Translations under genes and position numbers: made by a program | NCBI GenBank assembly: GCA_038231255.1 | Contig: JBBRLR010000018.1 | Location: forward strand, 1 to 64,000 | DNA: 64,000 nt | Direction of reading: 5' to 3' | Source: JALYUS01 sp038231255 | Lineage (GTDB): Bacteria; Chloroflexota; Chloroflexia; Thermomicrobiales; JALYUS01 | Shown: positions 8,346 through 16,290 of the stretch, piece by piece | How the letters are laid out: every line of letters starts with the position of its first letter | Position numbering within the stretch: position 1 is the stretch's first letter | Notes under the pieces: model-generated | Told to the model about the DNA's origin: nothing | Databases searched by the model: none | The model's input: the letters and a program-made list of their open reading frames with translations, nothing else

Positions 8346-8507
8346 CTTTACCGCCTTGGGATGCCCTTCCTCTGCGCTGGCACGTCGCTTGCTAAAGACA
8401 CAGGCGTTGGTAGTTACCATGTGACAGTCCATGATGCGTTATCAATTTGTTCTACAGGCATGAGCCAAATGTACGTACACTTGCATGAGAAAGGAGAGGA
8501 AGAGGCG

Positions 8508-9932
8508 ATGACTATCTCGCAACGCCCCCCCGCCGTGTCGGAAGACGACGAGGATAGGCCGAAATTCACGGGGAGGGGTCCCGCGCTCGAACCCTCCATT
8601 ACCGAGGGATCGTTCGACACGTCCGTGCCCGATGCGGATTACCGACTCGGCGACCGGCGGACGGACAAGCCGCAGCCGAAAGGGATCAAGAAGGTCCTCG
8701 CCGTCCTCGGCCCCGGCCTGATTACCGGCGCCTCCGACGACGATCCCTCCGGCGTCGGCACCTACTCGACCGCCGGCGCGGCGACGGGCTACCGCTATCT
8801 CTGGACGGCGATCATCACCTATCCGTTGCAGGCGGCGATCCAGGGCATGTGCGCGCGCATCGGCCTCGTCAGCGGCAAGGGACTTGCCGCGACGATCAAG
8901 CAGCACTACCCCAAAGGGGTTTTGTATCCGATCGTGCTGCTTTTGATCTGCGCGAACACCTTCAATGTCGGCGCGGACCTTGCCGCGATTGCCGCCGGGA
9001 TCAACCTGCTCGTGCCCGTGCCGATCCTCGTGTTGATCCCCCCCATTGCCATCGGCCTGATCCTGCTCCAGGTATTCGCGAAGTATCAGACGATTAACAA
9101 GATATTCAAGTGGCTCTGCCTCGCCCTGCTCGCCTATGTCGCGACGGCATTCGTCTCACACGCTAACCTCGCCGATGTCGCGAAGGGCACGCTCATCCCG
9201 AAACTGCCGCGCACGAAGGACGACATTGCGCTGATGATTGCCATCCTCGGCACGACGATCTCCCCGTACCTCTTCTTCTGGCAGGCGGGTCAGGAGATCG
9301 AAGAGCAGAAGGCGGAGGGCAAGACGACCGTCGCCGAGCGGCAGGGGGCAACGCGCCAGGAGATCGCCAATCGCAAATTGGATGTCAACCTCGGCATGCT
9401 CGCCTCCAACCTCGTGATGTATTTCATCATCCTGACAACCGCCGCGACGCTTCATGTGCAGGGCAAGACGGACATCAGCAGCGCGACGGATGCGGCCTCC
9501 GCGCTTCAGCCGCTGCTCGGCTCATACGCCAAGATTCTCTTCGCCATCGGCATCATCGGCGCGGGCCTGCTCGCCATCCCGGTCCTGACCGGCTCGACGG
9601 GCTACACCGTCTCGGAGGCGTTCGGCTGGCGGCATGGGCTGGATGAGAAGGTGACGCGGGCGAAGGGGTTTTACGGCATCATCATCGCCAGCACCATCGC
9701 CGGGATGCTCTTCAATTACTTCGGCCTCGACCCGATCAAGGCGCTCGTCTACAGCGCGACGATCAACGGCATCACCTCGCCGCCACTCCTGCTACTCATC
9801 GTCCTGTTGAGCAATCGCCGGTCGGTGATGGGCAAATATACGAACCGTCTGTGGAGTAACATCTTCGGCTGGGCGGCGGTCGCATTGATGACGACCGCGA
9901 CCATTGCCTACTTCGTCACCCTCTTCATCTGA
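8508..9932 (+). CDS. Nramp-family divalent metal transporter, atypical subgroup
   Basis: 474-aa membrane transporter with about eleven predicted helices after a polar N-terminus of 60 residues. Family features are clear (GPGLITGASDDDPSGVGTY in TM1, then GYRYLWT). However, the canonical TM1 motif DPGN reads DPSG, and the TM6 motif MPH reads SPY (LGTTISPYLFFWQ). Those positions bind Mn/Fe in characterised Nramp proteins, so the substrate may differ. The start is ATG 8508, preceded by AAAGGAGAGG; an upstream in-frame ATG at 8361 has no such signal. Two small genes follow closely, suggesting an operon. Confidence 0.88.
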   Translation: MTISQRPPAVSEDDEDRPKFTGRGPALEPSITEGSFDTSVPDADYRLGDRRTDKPQPKGIKKVLAVLGPGLITGASDDDPSGVGTYSTAGAATGYRYLWTAIITYPLQAAIQGMCARIGLVSGKGLAATIKQHYPKGVLYPIVLLLICANTFNVGADLAAIAAGINLLVPVPILVLIPPIAIGLILLQVFAKYQTINKIFKWLCLALLAYVATAFVSHANLADVAKGTLIPKLPRTKDDIALMIAILGTTISPYLFFWQAGQEIEEQKAEGKTTVAERQGATRQEIANRKLDVNLGMLASNLVMYFIILTTAATLHVQGKTDISSATDAASALQPLLGSYAKILFAIGIIGAGLLAIPVLTGSTGYTVSEAFGWRHGLDEKVTRAKGFYGIIIASTIAGMLFNYFGLDPIKALVYSATINGITSPPLLLLIVLLSNRRSVMGKYTNRLWSNIFGWAAVALMTTATIAYFVTLFI

Positions 9933-9945
9933 AAGGGATAGCATC

Positions 9946-10347
9946 GTGGAGAATACAACACCCGGGAACGTGGACAAGATCGCCATCAGCGAGGGCGCCG
10001 AGGTTTACGGCAGCGACGGCAAGCAATGGGGTAGAGTCGAGGCGGTCGGCGCGAAGTACCTGACGATCGCCGAAGGGCTGTTCGGCCAGCATGAGTACCA
10101 CCTGCCGATCGGTCTCGTCTCTTGCGGGGATGCAGACCGCGTCGAACTAAGCGTGCCGCTCGTGGACGCCAAGGCGCAGGCGCTGACGGACGAGCCGGAA
10201 GATGAGCCGATCTTCGGGGAAAGCGTACCGATCCCCCCGGAGGAGATGGAAGCGGTCGGCATCCCTGAGCCTGAGCGCGCGGCGGTCGGCGCCGGTGAGG
10301 ATCGGGAAGAAACCGAGCGAGTCCGCCGGGCGAAGGGGATGGGTTAG
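9946..10347 (+). CDS. Small PRC-barrel-like/DUF2171-type protein
   Basis: 133 aa from a GTG at 9946, preceded by GAAAGGGA; it starts 13 bp after the Nramp stop. The N-terminal 80 residues (ISEGAEVYGSDGKQWGRV, AVGAKYLTIAEGLF) look like the small beta-barrel found in PRC-barrel and DUF2171 proteins, which often sense or bind in the cytoplasm. The C-terminal part is acidic and probably disordered (DEPEDEPIFGE, PPEEMEAVGIPEPE). The close spacing with the transporter suggests a shared role, possibly as a regulatory or stress partner. Function inferred only at fold level. Confidence 0.75.
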   Translation: MENTTPGNVDKIAISEGAEVYGSDGKQWGRVEAVGAKYLTIAEGLFGQHEYHLPIGLVSCGDADRVELSVPLVDAKAQALTDEPEDEPIFGESVPIPPEEMEAVGIPEPERAAVGAGEDREETERVRRAKGMG

Positions 10348-10350
10348 GCC

Positions 10351-10749
10351 GTGGATGCTACCGAACTCATCATCGAATGGCTTGCGGACGCCTCGGAGAC
10401 TGCAGAGGAGGCGGGAACGCAGGCGTCGGTCGGCGACTGGCTGGCGCACGCCGACGACCCGGCGGGCGACGCGGGGGAGTGGATCACGCTGCACGAGTTG
10501 AACGAGCTGCGGGAGTACCTCGACGGGCAGATACGGAATCACGGCGAGCTCAAGCGGCTGCGGGAACACCTGGCGCAGTGGGCGGCGCAGGCGGCGCCGC
10601 GCGAGGTGAGCGACGTGAAGGGGATGATAGACTGGTCCCTCGGTCAGGTGGACTGGCGCGCGGTGCATGCGTTCCTCGCGACGGAGGCGGGCGTGGCGGC
10701 GCAACGCGAGGCGAAGGAAGAAGCGAGCGAGACAAATCGCGTCCGGTGA
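10351..10749 (+). CDS. Hypothetical acidic alpha-helical protein
   Basis: 132 aa, GTG start 4 bp after the upstream stop codon, so it is translated with the two preceding genes. The sequence is rich in Glu, Ala, Asp and Trp, is predicted mostly helical (LNELREYLDGQIRNHGELKRL), and has no signal peptide or membrane segment. I do not recognise the family. It is the last gene of the Nramp group and is followed by the promoter and gene of tRNA-Pro. Confidence 0.65.
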   Translation: MDATELIIEWLADASETAEEAGTQASVGDWLAHADDPAGDAGEWITLHELNELREYLDGQIRNHGELKRLREHLAQWAAQAAPREVSDVKGMIDWSLGQVDWRAVHAFLATEAGVAAQREAKEEASETNRVR

Positions 10750-10806
10750 AGGCCGATTCGGGCCAGCGAAACGGTACATACGCATCCGTCCGGGCAAATG
10801 ATCGTG

Positions 10807-10835
10807 TTGCGCCGCCCCCGCCCGCGTGCTATCAT
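10807..10835 (+). promoter_or_regulatory. Sigma-70-type promoter of tRNA-Pro
   Basis: TTGCGC (10807-10812) and TATCAT (10830-10835) are separated by 17 bp and lie 11 bp before the mature tRNA 5' end. This fits a housekeeping promoter with a transcription start near 10842. Confidence 0.6.
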
Positions 10836-10846
10836 CGAAGGCACGT

Positions 10847-10923
<77 letters not shown>

Positions 10924-10930
10924 CTTCTTT

Positions 10931-11008
10931 AAGGACTAAGCGAAAAGGACTAAGGACTAAGTGCGAGGATTCCTCGCTTAGTCCTTAGTCCTTAGTCCTT
11001 AGTCCTTT
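10931..11008. repeat. Class B inverted repeat (7-bp word GGACTAA)
   Basis: AAGGACTAAGGACTAAG at 10945-10961 is repeated inverted from 10977. GCGAGGA/TCCTCGC forms the top of the stem at 10963-10977. Both arms are built from the heptamer GGACTAA reiterated head to tail, and extra copies extend the element at both ends (10931-10940, 10990-11008). It lies between tRNA-Pro and the ANTAR regulator gene and would fold into a very stable hairpin, so a terminator role for the tRNA transcript is plausible. Confidence 0.85.
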
Positions 11009-11024
11009 CCCGGAGGGAAGCCTC

Positions 11025-11630
11025 GTGAGCAAGGAACGCGTCGTCATCGCCGACGACGAATCCATCATCCGCATGGACCTGCGCGAGATGCTCGGTGGCC
11101 TCGGCTACCAGGTGGTCGGCGAGGCGGCAGACGGGCAAACGGTGCTCGAACTGGCGCGCACGCTCCGCCCCGACCTCGTCATCATGGACATCAAGATGCC
11201 CGAACTGGACGGCATCACCGCTGCCGAGACGCTGACCGAGGAGAAGATCGCGCCCGTCCTCCTCCTCACCGCCTTCAGCGAGCAGGAACTGATCCAGCGC
11301 GCGACGCAGGCGGGGGTGTCGTACTATCTCGTCAAGCCCTTCCGGGAGGCGGAACTGCTACCCGCCATCGAGATCGCCCTCGCGCGCTACCGCGAGTTCG
11401 TGGACCTCCAGCATGAAGTGACCGATCTCAAGGACGCGCTCGAAACGCGCAAGGTCGTCGAGCGCGCCAAGGGCATCCTGATGGAGACGCAGGGGCTGAA
11501 GGAATCCGAAGCCTTCCATCGCATCCGCAAGGCGAGCATGGACAGCCGCAAATCCATGCGCCAGGTAGCAGAGGCGATCCTCCTCACCTACGAGATGAAC
11601 ATCGGCACGGGGGGACGCAGTAACGAGTAA
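11025..11630 (+). CDS. ANTAR-domain response regulator
   Basis: 201 aa. An N-terminal receiver (IADDES acidic pair near 8-9, phospho-acceptor D in VIMDIKMPELDG near 54, K in LVKPF near 105) is joined by a short coiled coil (LQHEVTDLKDALETRK) to a C-terminal ANTAR domain (VERAKGILMETQGLKESEAF and the three-helix bundle to about 192). ANTAR proteins bind paired RNA hairpins in nascent transcripts and act as antiterminators. The GTG start has a GGAGGGAAG site upstream. No kinase gene is adjacent, so the signal is unknown. Its stop codon lies inside a TAACGAGTAACGAG word of the class B repeat type. Confidence 0.93.
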   Translation: MSKERVVIADDESIIRMDLREMLGGLGYQVVGEAADGQTVLELARTLRPDLVIMDIKMPELDGITAAETLTEEKIAPVLLLTAFSEQELIQRATQAGVSYYLVKPFREAELLPAIEIALARYREFVDLQHEVTDLKDALETRKVVERAKGILMETQGLKESEAFHRIRKASMDSRKSMRQVAEAILLTYEMNIGTGGRSNE

Positions 11631-11645
11631 CGAGAAGGCACATGG

Positions 11646-11882
11646 ATGGCACGGATCTGGTATGAACTGTGGACACTGGATACTGGCAACATGGTTGCTG
11701 ACTACAATGCTGAAGCTGACACACTCGCGGAAGTGCAGGCGTGCGTAGCGGCATACGGGCCCGAAGCGGTTTCCGATTGGGCACTCGCGCGTAACGGTGA
11801 CAGCGAGACCGATTTCCAGCACATCGCGGAAGGCGATGCACTCGCGGACCTCACCCTGCACACCTGCGCCGGTGCCGCATAG
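11646..11882 (+). CDS. Small conserved-looking protein, unknown function
   Basis: 78 aa, ATG at 11646, 15 bp after the ANTAR regulator stop and in the same direction. It begins MARIWYELWTLDTGNMV and alternates beta and helix (TLAEVQACVAAYGPEAV), ending with an acidic patch (AEGDALADL). No membrane segment and no metal motif apart from two separated Cys. Short proteins starting this way are common as uncharacterised genes in Chloroflexota-type genomes, which is a recollection and not something the window shows. Function unknown. Confidence 0.65.
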   Translation: MARIWYELWTLDTGNMVADYNAEADTLAEVQACVAAYGPEAVSDWALARNGDSETDFQHIAEGDALADLTLHTCAGAA

Positions 11883-11946
11883 GTCTCGCATTCGTACGTC
11901 ACCATCATCGCTAACTCACGAGCACGCGCCGAATCGTGGACTCATC

Positions 11947-13326
11947 TCAGGGTGTGCCACTGGCGCGCGGCGTGCCGGCGCGGGCGCTGCCGCTGGCGGC
12001 GGGGATGATTGGCGGCGGGGAGCCGGTCGCGCTCGCCGGTTGCGGGACGAGGAAGAGCGTGTCGCGGCTCTGGAACATGTCAATCCAGAGGCGGCCGCGC
12101 GCCGGGTCGGGCGCGAGCGCAATGTCCGCGATCAACACGCCCTTGCTGCCGACCGTCGCCGTCCGGCTCGTCACGGCGGTCGCGTAGGTCGGCAGGAGCA
12201 TCTGCTGCGAGCGCACGAGGCGGTAGCCGGTCAGTCGCTTGACGAGTTCCGGGGCGTCCGCCGCTGCGTCCGACGGGGTGGTGTAGACGAGTGCAACGTG
12301 CATCGTGCGCCGGAAGTTGCCCGCGTCGGTGTAGCCCATCGCCTGCGACTCCGAGACGTGCAATGTGCCCCAGCCGCGCGTCGTCGCGGCCAGTTGCTGC
12401 GGCGGGAGGACCGCCTCGACCGCAGCGAATGCCCCCGGTTGGAACGTCGCCATGCTCGTTACCGTGCCGAGCGCGGTGGCGAGGGCGCGCAGCGTCGCGC
12501 TCCCGTCCAGCGCCGCCACCCGCTTCGACTCGGCATCCAGCGCGGCGGCGATCAATTCCGTCTTCGGCGCGGCGGCGATCCGCTCCATGCTGGCGGCAAC
12601 GCGGTTCATCCGACCGAGCGCGAGACGACCGCGCGGGTCCGACAGATTCAGTTCGCCATCGCCGCGCACGGTGTAATAGGGTGTGCCGCTCTGATCGGCA
12701 AGGGCGTAGCCGCCCGCCTGCAACCGGGCGATGATCGTCTCCGCATCGAACGCGCCTTCCATGCGGGAAAAGTGATCGGGTGGTTGCCCGGCGCTGATCT
12801 CGCGGTCCACCTGATACACGTCGTAGCCGAAGGCGTCCCGATACTCCGCTTGGCTCGTGCCGGTGAACTCGCTGACGTAGCAGCCATTCATCGCGTTCGC
12901 GTAATCGGTCGCTTTGATATTTTGCGCTTGCAGGTCTCTAAAGGCGCGGACGGTGTCGTAGCCGTAAAGTTTCCGCACCGCGCCGAGGTTGGCGAAGGTC
13001 AGCGTCCCTTTCCAGCGGGCGAGGAAATTGAGCAGCCCGCCGGTCAGGTCCTGCACATTCGGGACGAAGCTGATCATGCGGAGCAGATCGGGCAGCGGCG
13101 CGCCTTGCTTCGGCGTTGGGAAGATCGTGCCGACTGGATTTTTCGCGGGCGCGTCTGTGGGAATCACCACAACGCCCGTCGCTACCGGCTGACTCCCACT
13201 GCTCGCAGTCGTCGCCGTACGGGCGGGGCGAAACGTCGTCTCTCCCTCCGGCCCGCGACATGCCGCGACGACCGCCGCCAGCGCCCCCGCTGCCGCGCCG
13301 AGCAGCGCCCGCCGCCCGATCTCCAT
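11947..13326 (-). CDS. Secreted lipoprotein, unknown function
   Basis: 459 aa. The N-terminus MEIGRRALLGAAAG with a lipobox AVVAAC at about residue 23 marks an exported lipoprotein, and the twin Arg could allow Tat export. A 60-residue Thr/Ser/Pro linker is followed by a large globular region without a recognised family signature. Features include repeated mentions of DYANAMNGCYVSEFTGTS and a helical segment RALATALGTVTSMATFQPG. The ATG at 13326 follows CAGGAGGG. It is convergent with the ANTAR group and lies next to surE. Function unknown. Confidence 0.8.
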   Translation of the reverse strand: MEIGRRALLGAAAGALAAVVAACRGPEGETTFRPARTATTASSGSQPVATGVVVIPTDAPAKNPVGTIFPTPKQGAPLPDLLRMISFVPNVQDLTGGLLNFLARWKGTLTFANLGAVRKLYGYDTVRAFRDLQAQNIKATDYANAMNGCYVSEFTGTSQAEYRDAFGYDVYQVDREISAGQPPDHFSRMEGAFDAETIIARLQAGGYALADQSGTPYYTVRGDGELNLSDPRGRLALGRMNRVAASMERIAAAPKTELIAAALDAESKRVAALDGSATLRALATALGTVTSMATFQPGAFAAVEAVLPPQQLAATTRGWGTLHVSESQAMGYTDAGNFRRTMHVALVYTTPSDAAADAPELVKRLTGYRLVRSQQMLLPTYATAVTSRTATVGSKGVLIADIALAPDPARGRLWIDMFQSRDTLFLVPQPASATGSPPPIIPAASGSARAGTPRASGTP

Positions 13327-13338
13327 AATGCCCTCCTG

Positions 13339-13401
13339 AGTAGACAGTAGACAGTAGTCAGAACGGATCGGATTCTACTGACTACTGACTACTGTCTACT
13401 T
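13339..13401. repeat. Class B inverted repeat (7-bp word AGTAGAC/AGTAGTC)
   Basis: Left arm AGTAGACAGTAGACAGTAGTC from 13339, right arm CTACTGACTACTGACTACTG from 13375, both made of a reiterated heptamer. The right arm contains the TAG stop codon of surE (13389-13391), so the element begins inside the end of that gene and fills the gap to the lipoprotein gene start at 13326. Same architecture as 10931-11008 and 24016-24105, with a different word. Confidence 0.85.
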
Positions 13402-14174
13402 CCCATGATCGTTTGCCAATCGCGCCGCCCGACCTCTTCGAGGAGGCGGTGGTTCGTCATGTCGAGGTGGATCGGTGTGACGCTTATCTTGCCTTCCTGG
13501 ATGGCGGCGATGTCCGTCCCCGGCTCGGCATGGCCGCCCGGCATCTCGCCGCCGACCCAGAAATAGCGTCGCCCCGCCGGGTCCGCGCGCTCGATTAATT
13601 CGTCCGCGTAGATGCGCCGCCCGGCGCGCGTCACCACCACACCGTTGATCGCGTCGGGCGGCACGGCGGGCACATTGACATTAAGCAGGAGATCGGGCGC
13701 GACGCTGGTGCGCGCGATGTCGTCGACCAGCGCGGCGGCGAAGCGGGCGGCGGCGGTGAACTCCCACTGCGGCGCGTCCCAGTGCCCCGCGAGTGAGACG
13801 GCCACCCCCGGCACCCCGCCGATCACTCCGGACATCGCCGCCGCGACGGTGCCGGACATGATGATGTCGTCCCCCATGTTCGCGCCCTTGTTGATACCGG
13901 AAACGACGAGGTCGGGCCGCCGCTCCAGGAAACCGAGCAGCCCGATCGCCACGCAGTCCGCCGGGGTGCCGTCGCAGGCGTGAGCGGGCGTGCCGTCCGG
14001 CAAGTGAACATCGGAAATCCGCAGCGGCCGGTCGAAGGTGCGCTGATGGCTGCCCGCGCTCCAGTTGCGGTTCGGCGCGAGTACGACGACCTCCGCGACT
14101 CCCTTGATCGCCGCCACGAGCGCGTGCAACCCTTCGCTATCTATCCCGTCGTCGTTCGAAATGAGTACGAGCAC
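13389..14174 (-). CDS. surE: 5'/3'-nucleotidase SurE
   Basis: 261 aa. SurE removes phosphate from nucleoside 5'- and 3'-monophosphates in the cytoplasm and helps in stationary-phase survival. The metal-binding N-terminus ISNDDGIDSEG (N7, D8, D9) and the SGINKGANMGDDIIMSGTV segment carrying the other ligands are intact. The GTG at 14174 is preferred because SurE proteins start directly at the first beta strand and GGGAAGGGG precedes it; an in-frame TTG at 14228 would give 18 extra residues. The last residues and the stop codon come from the adjacent class B repeat. Confidence 0.95.
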   Translation of the reverse strand: MLVLISNDDGIDSEGLHALVAAIKGVAEVVVLAPNRNWSAGSHQRTFDRPLRISDVHLPDGTPAHACDGTPADCVAIGLLGFLERRPDLVVSGINKGANMGDDIIMSGTVAAAMSGVIGGVPGVAVSLAGHWDAPQWEFTAAARFAAALVDDIARTSVAPDLLLNVNVPAVPPDAINGVVVTRAGRRIYADELIERADPAGRRYFWVGGEMPGGHAEPGTDIAAIQEGKISVTPIHLDMTNHRLLEEVGRRDWQTIMGSRQ

Positions 14175-14245
14175 ATGCCACCCCTTCCCATCGTGACCGA
14201 GCAACATGATACACTGCCCCCGGTGCAATCGTAGAGGCGAGACGT

Positions 14246-15424
14246 ATGGGGCGCAACACGATGCAGCATTTTCGCAGGCCGAACGGCAACGAGATGTTCG
14301 CCCTGCTCCTCATTTTTGCGACGCTCCTGACCGCGTGGTGGACCGATTTCCGGCCCCGTCCGGGCGCGCCGGACCCCCACGCGCCCGCGCCGATCGCGCG
14401 CACTCCCGCCACGCAACCAATGATCGAAACCACCGATCCGCAGGCGGGTGTCCATACGCGGCTGACGCTGGAGGCGAACCCGACGGCGGTGCGGCGGGAA
14501 CTGCAAATGGTGCGCGAGATGGGCGCGTCGTGGATCGTCGAGTATTTTCCCTGGCTCTATCTCCAACCAAATGGGCCGGATGACTACGACTGGAAGCATG
14601 CCGACCTCGTGATCGGCGAGGCGCACCGGCAGGGGTTAACGGTGATCGCCCGCATTGACGGCGTCCCGGCGTGGGCGCGACCGGCGGATACCAGTTGGAA
14701 GTATCTCGACGCGAGCGGTTACCCGGCCTACGCGCGGCTCGTGGCGGCCTTCGCGGCGCGCTACCGGGGGCTGGTGACGCAGATCGTTGTCTGGAACGAG
14801 CCGAATCTGTCGCTCGAATGGGGCCTGCGGCCCGTGGACCCGGCGGGATACGCGGCGATGCTGCGGGCGGTCTATCCGGTGGCGAAGGCGGCAAACCCGG
14901 AGATCGAAATTCTCGCGGCGGGCCTCGCGCCGACCACCGAGCCGGATGGTTCCCCACTCGGCCTGAACGATCTCACCTATCTCGGTCGGCTCTACGACGC
15001 GGGCGCCGCGCCCTACTTCGACGCCCTCGCTCTCCACACCTACGGCGGCACCCATCCGCCCGACGCCGATCCCGGCAGCGATCCGCGCACCTGGCGGCAC
15101 GCCGAGCAGGTGCGCGCCTTAATGGTGGCGCACGGCGACGCCGCCAAACCCGTTTACCTCACCGAGGGCGGCTGGAACGACAGCCCGCGCTTCGATGGCG
15201 CGGTGCGGCCCGCCGACCGTGTCCGCTACACCGTCGCTGGCTACCGGTATGCGCAGGAGCACTGGCCATGGGCGCGGAGTGTTGCACTCTGGCAGTTCCG
15301 CCTGCCGCTCGCGACACACACCGCGCAGGACAACTGGACCTTCGTCACGCCGGACTTCCTGCCCAAGCCCGTCTACCTCGAAGTGCAGAAGGCGCTCCGA
15401 CCGGCGAAGGAAGGTGGCGCGTGA
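14246..15424 (+). CDS. Glycoside hydrolase-like protein, (beta/alpha)8 type, membrane-anchored
   Basis: 392 aa. One N-terminal membrane segment (FALLLIFATLLTAWW, about 18-33) anchors an extracytoplasmic TIM-barrel domain. The retaining-glycosidase signature is present: the acid/base E185 in VVWNEPNLS and the nucleophile E307 in LTEGGWN, as in clan GH-A (GH5/GH39-like). The ATG at 14246 gives the anchor. The 3' end overlaps a solute-binding protein gene by 4 bp (GTGA at 15421). The substrate is unknown, and a role in surface-glycan processing is inference. Confidence 0.82.
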   Translation: MGRNTMQHFRRPNGNEMFALLLIFATLLTAWWTDFRPRPGAPDPHAPAPIARTPATQPMIETTDPQAGVHTRLTLEANPTAVRRELQMVREMGASWIVEYFPWLYLQPNGPDDYDWKHADLVIGEAHRQGLTVIARIDGVPAWARPADTSWKYLDASGYPAYARLVAAFAARYRGLVTQIVVWNEPNLSLEWGLRPVDPAGYAAMLRAVYPVAKAANPEIEILAAGLAPTTEPDGSPLGLNDLTYLGRLYDAGAAPYFDALALHTYGGTHPPDADPGSDPRTWRHAEQVRALMVAHGDAAKPVYLTEGGWNDSPRFDGAVRPADRVRYTVAGYRYAQEHWPWARSVALWQFRLPLATHTAQDNWTFVTPDFLPKPVYLEVQKALRPAKEGGA

Positions 15425-16242
15425 CTGATGCTTCCCCTGCCCGCAACTCTCTCGAAGCAATCATCGCCATGTTCGTCGCGCTCATCCTGATCGTCCCCTT
15501 CGTCGGTTTCCTCCACGATGTACGCGACGATGGCCGAGTGCATGACCGGGCATGGGAACGAATACAGAAGACCAAGACGCTGCGCGTCGGGATGGATGCG
15601 GGCGTGCCGCCCTTCGCGATGCCGGGGAACGGCGACATCCAGGGGTTCGATGCCGACCTCGCGCGCGATCTCGCCGACCGTCTCGGGCTTGCTGTGACGA
15701 TCATCAACACACCGTCGGACGCGCTCTACGATGCCCTGCTCACGGGCACGGTAGATGCCCTGATCGCCGCACTGCCGGTGACGCCGGAGTTTCGCCGAGA
15801 GGTCGCCTATTCCGCGCCCTATATCGAGATGGGCGAACGGGCGATTATTCGTGTGGGCAGCGACATCCGCGTGCCCGCCGATCTCGCGAACCGCCCGGTC
15901 GGCGCGGAACTTGGCTCCGATGGCGACCTCGCGGCGCGGTCGCTCGCCCGTCAGGTGCCAATCCGGTTGCAAAGCGCCTACGATTCCGGCAACGCCGCCC
16001 TCGCGGACCTCCGCAGCGGCGCATTGGACGCGGTCGTACTGGACGGCATCGCCGCCCGCCATGTCGCCGCAACCGATCCATCGCTCGTCATGCTGCCCGA
16101 CCCGGCGCTCTCGAATGGCTACGTGATCGCGACGAAGCAGGATGCCCGCACCTTGACGATGACCCTTGCCCGCGCCCTCGACGAAGCGCGCGCGTCGGGC
16201 GTCCTCATCCGATTAGAAACGCGTTGGCTCGCTGGGGACTAA
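15421..16242 (+). CDS. Membrane-anchored family-3 solute-binding protein
   Basis: 273 aa from a GTG that overlaps the upstream stop (GTGA). One N-terminal membrane helix (about 11-33) is followed by an SBP_bac_3 domain (about 50-270): TLRVGMDAGVPPFAM, GFDADLARDLADRLG and FRREVAYSAPY are the family hallmarks. Such proteins normally deliver amino acids to an ABC transporter, but no permease or ATPase gene is adjacent. A single-helix anchor replaces the usual cleaved signal or lipobox. Coupling to the glycosidase-like gene suggests a sensor or scavenging function, which is inference. Confidence 0.88.
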   Translation: MTDASPARNSLEAIIAMFVALILIVPFVGFLHDVRDDGRVHDRAWERIQKTKTLRVGMDAGVPPFAMPGNGDIQGFDADLARDLADRLGLAVTIINTPSDALYDALLTGTVDALIAALPVTPEFRREVAYSAPYIEMGERAIIRVGSDIRVPADLANRPVGAELGSDGDLAARSLARQVPIRLQSAYDSGNAALADLRSGALDAVVLDGIAARHVAATDPSLVMLPDPALSNGYVIATKQDARTLTMTLARALDEARASGVLIRLETRWLAGD

Positions 16243-16247
16243 CGCGT

Positions 16248-16290
16248 GGTGAGTGCTGAGCGCCCTCGTTACTTGTTACTCGCTACTCAT
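16248..16290. repeat. Class B-type repeat fragment (GAGTAAC/GTTACTC words)
   Basis: CGTTACTTGTTACTCGCTACTCATTA at 16267-16292 is a run of GTTACTC-like heptamers, partially matched by GTGGTGAGTGCTGAGCG upstream at 16246-16262. It fills the gap between two convergent genes and abuts the TAA stop codon of the amidohydrolase gene (16290-16292). The same word, TAACGAGTAACGAG, occurs at 11621-11634 and 24951-24963. Confidence 0.6.

Noticed and set aside
10931..11008. CRISPR-like tandem repeats
   Set aside because: Repeat units are only 7 bp without spacers and form inverted arms. No cas gene is present.
11797..13350. Long plus-strand frame opposite the lipoprotein gene
   Set aside because: Arg-rich shadow without motifs. 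The minus strand has a lipobox and a ribosome-binding site.
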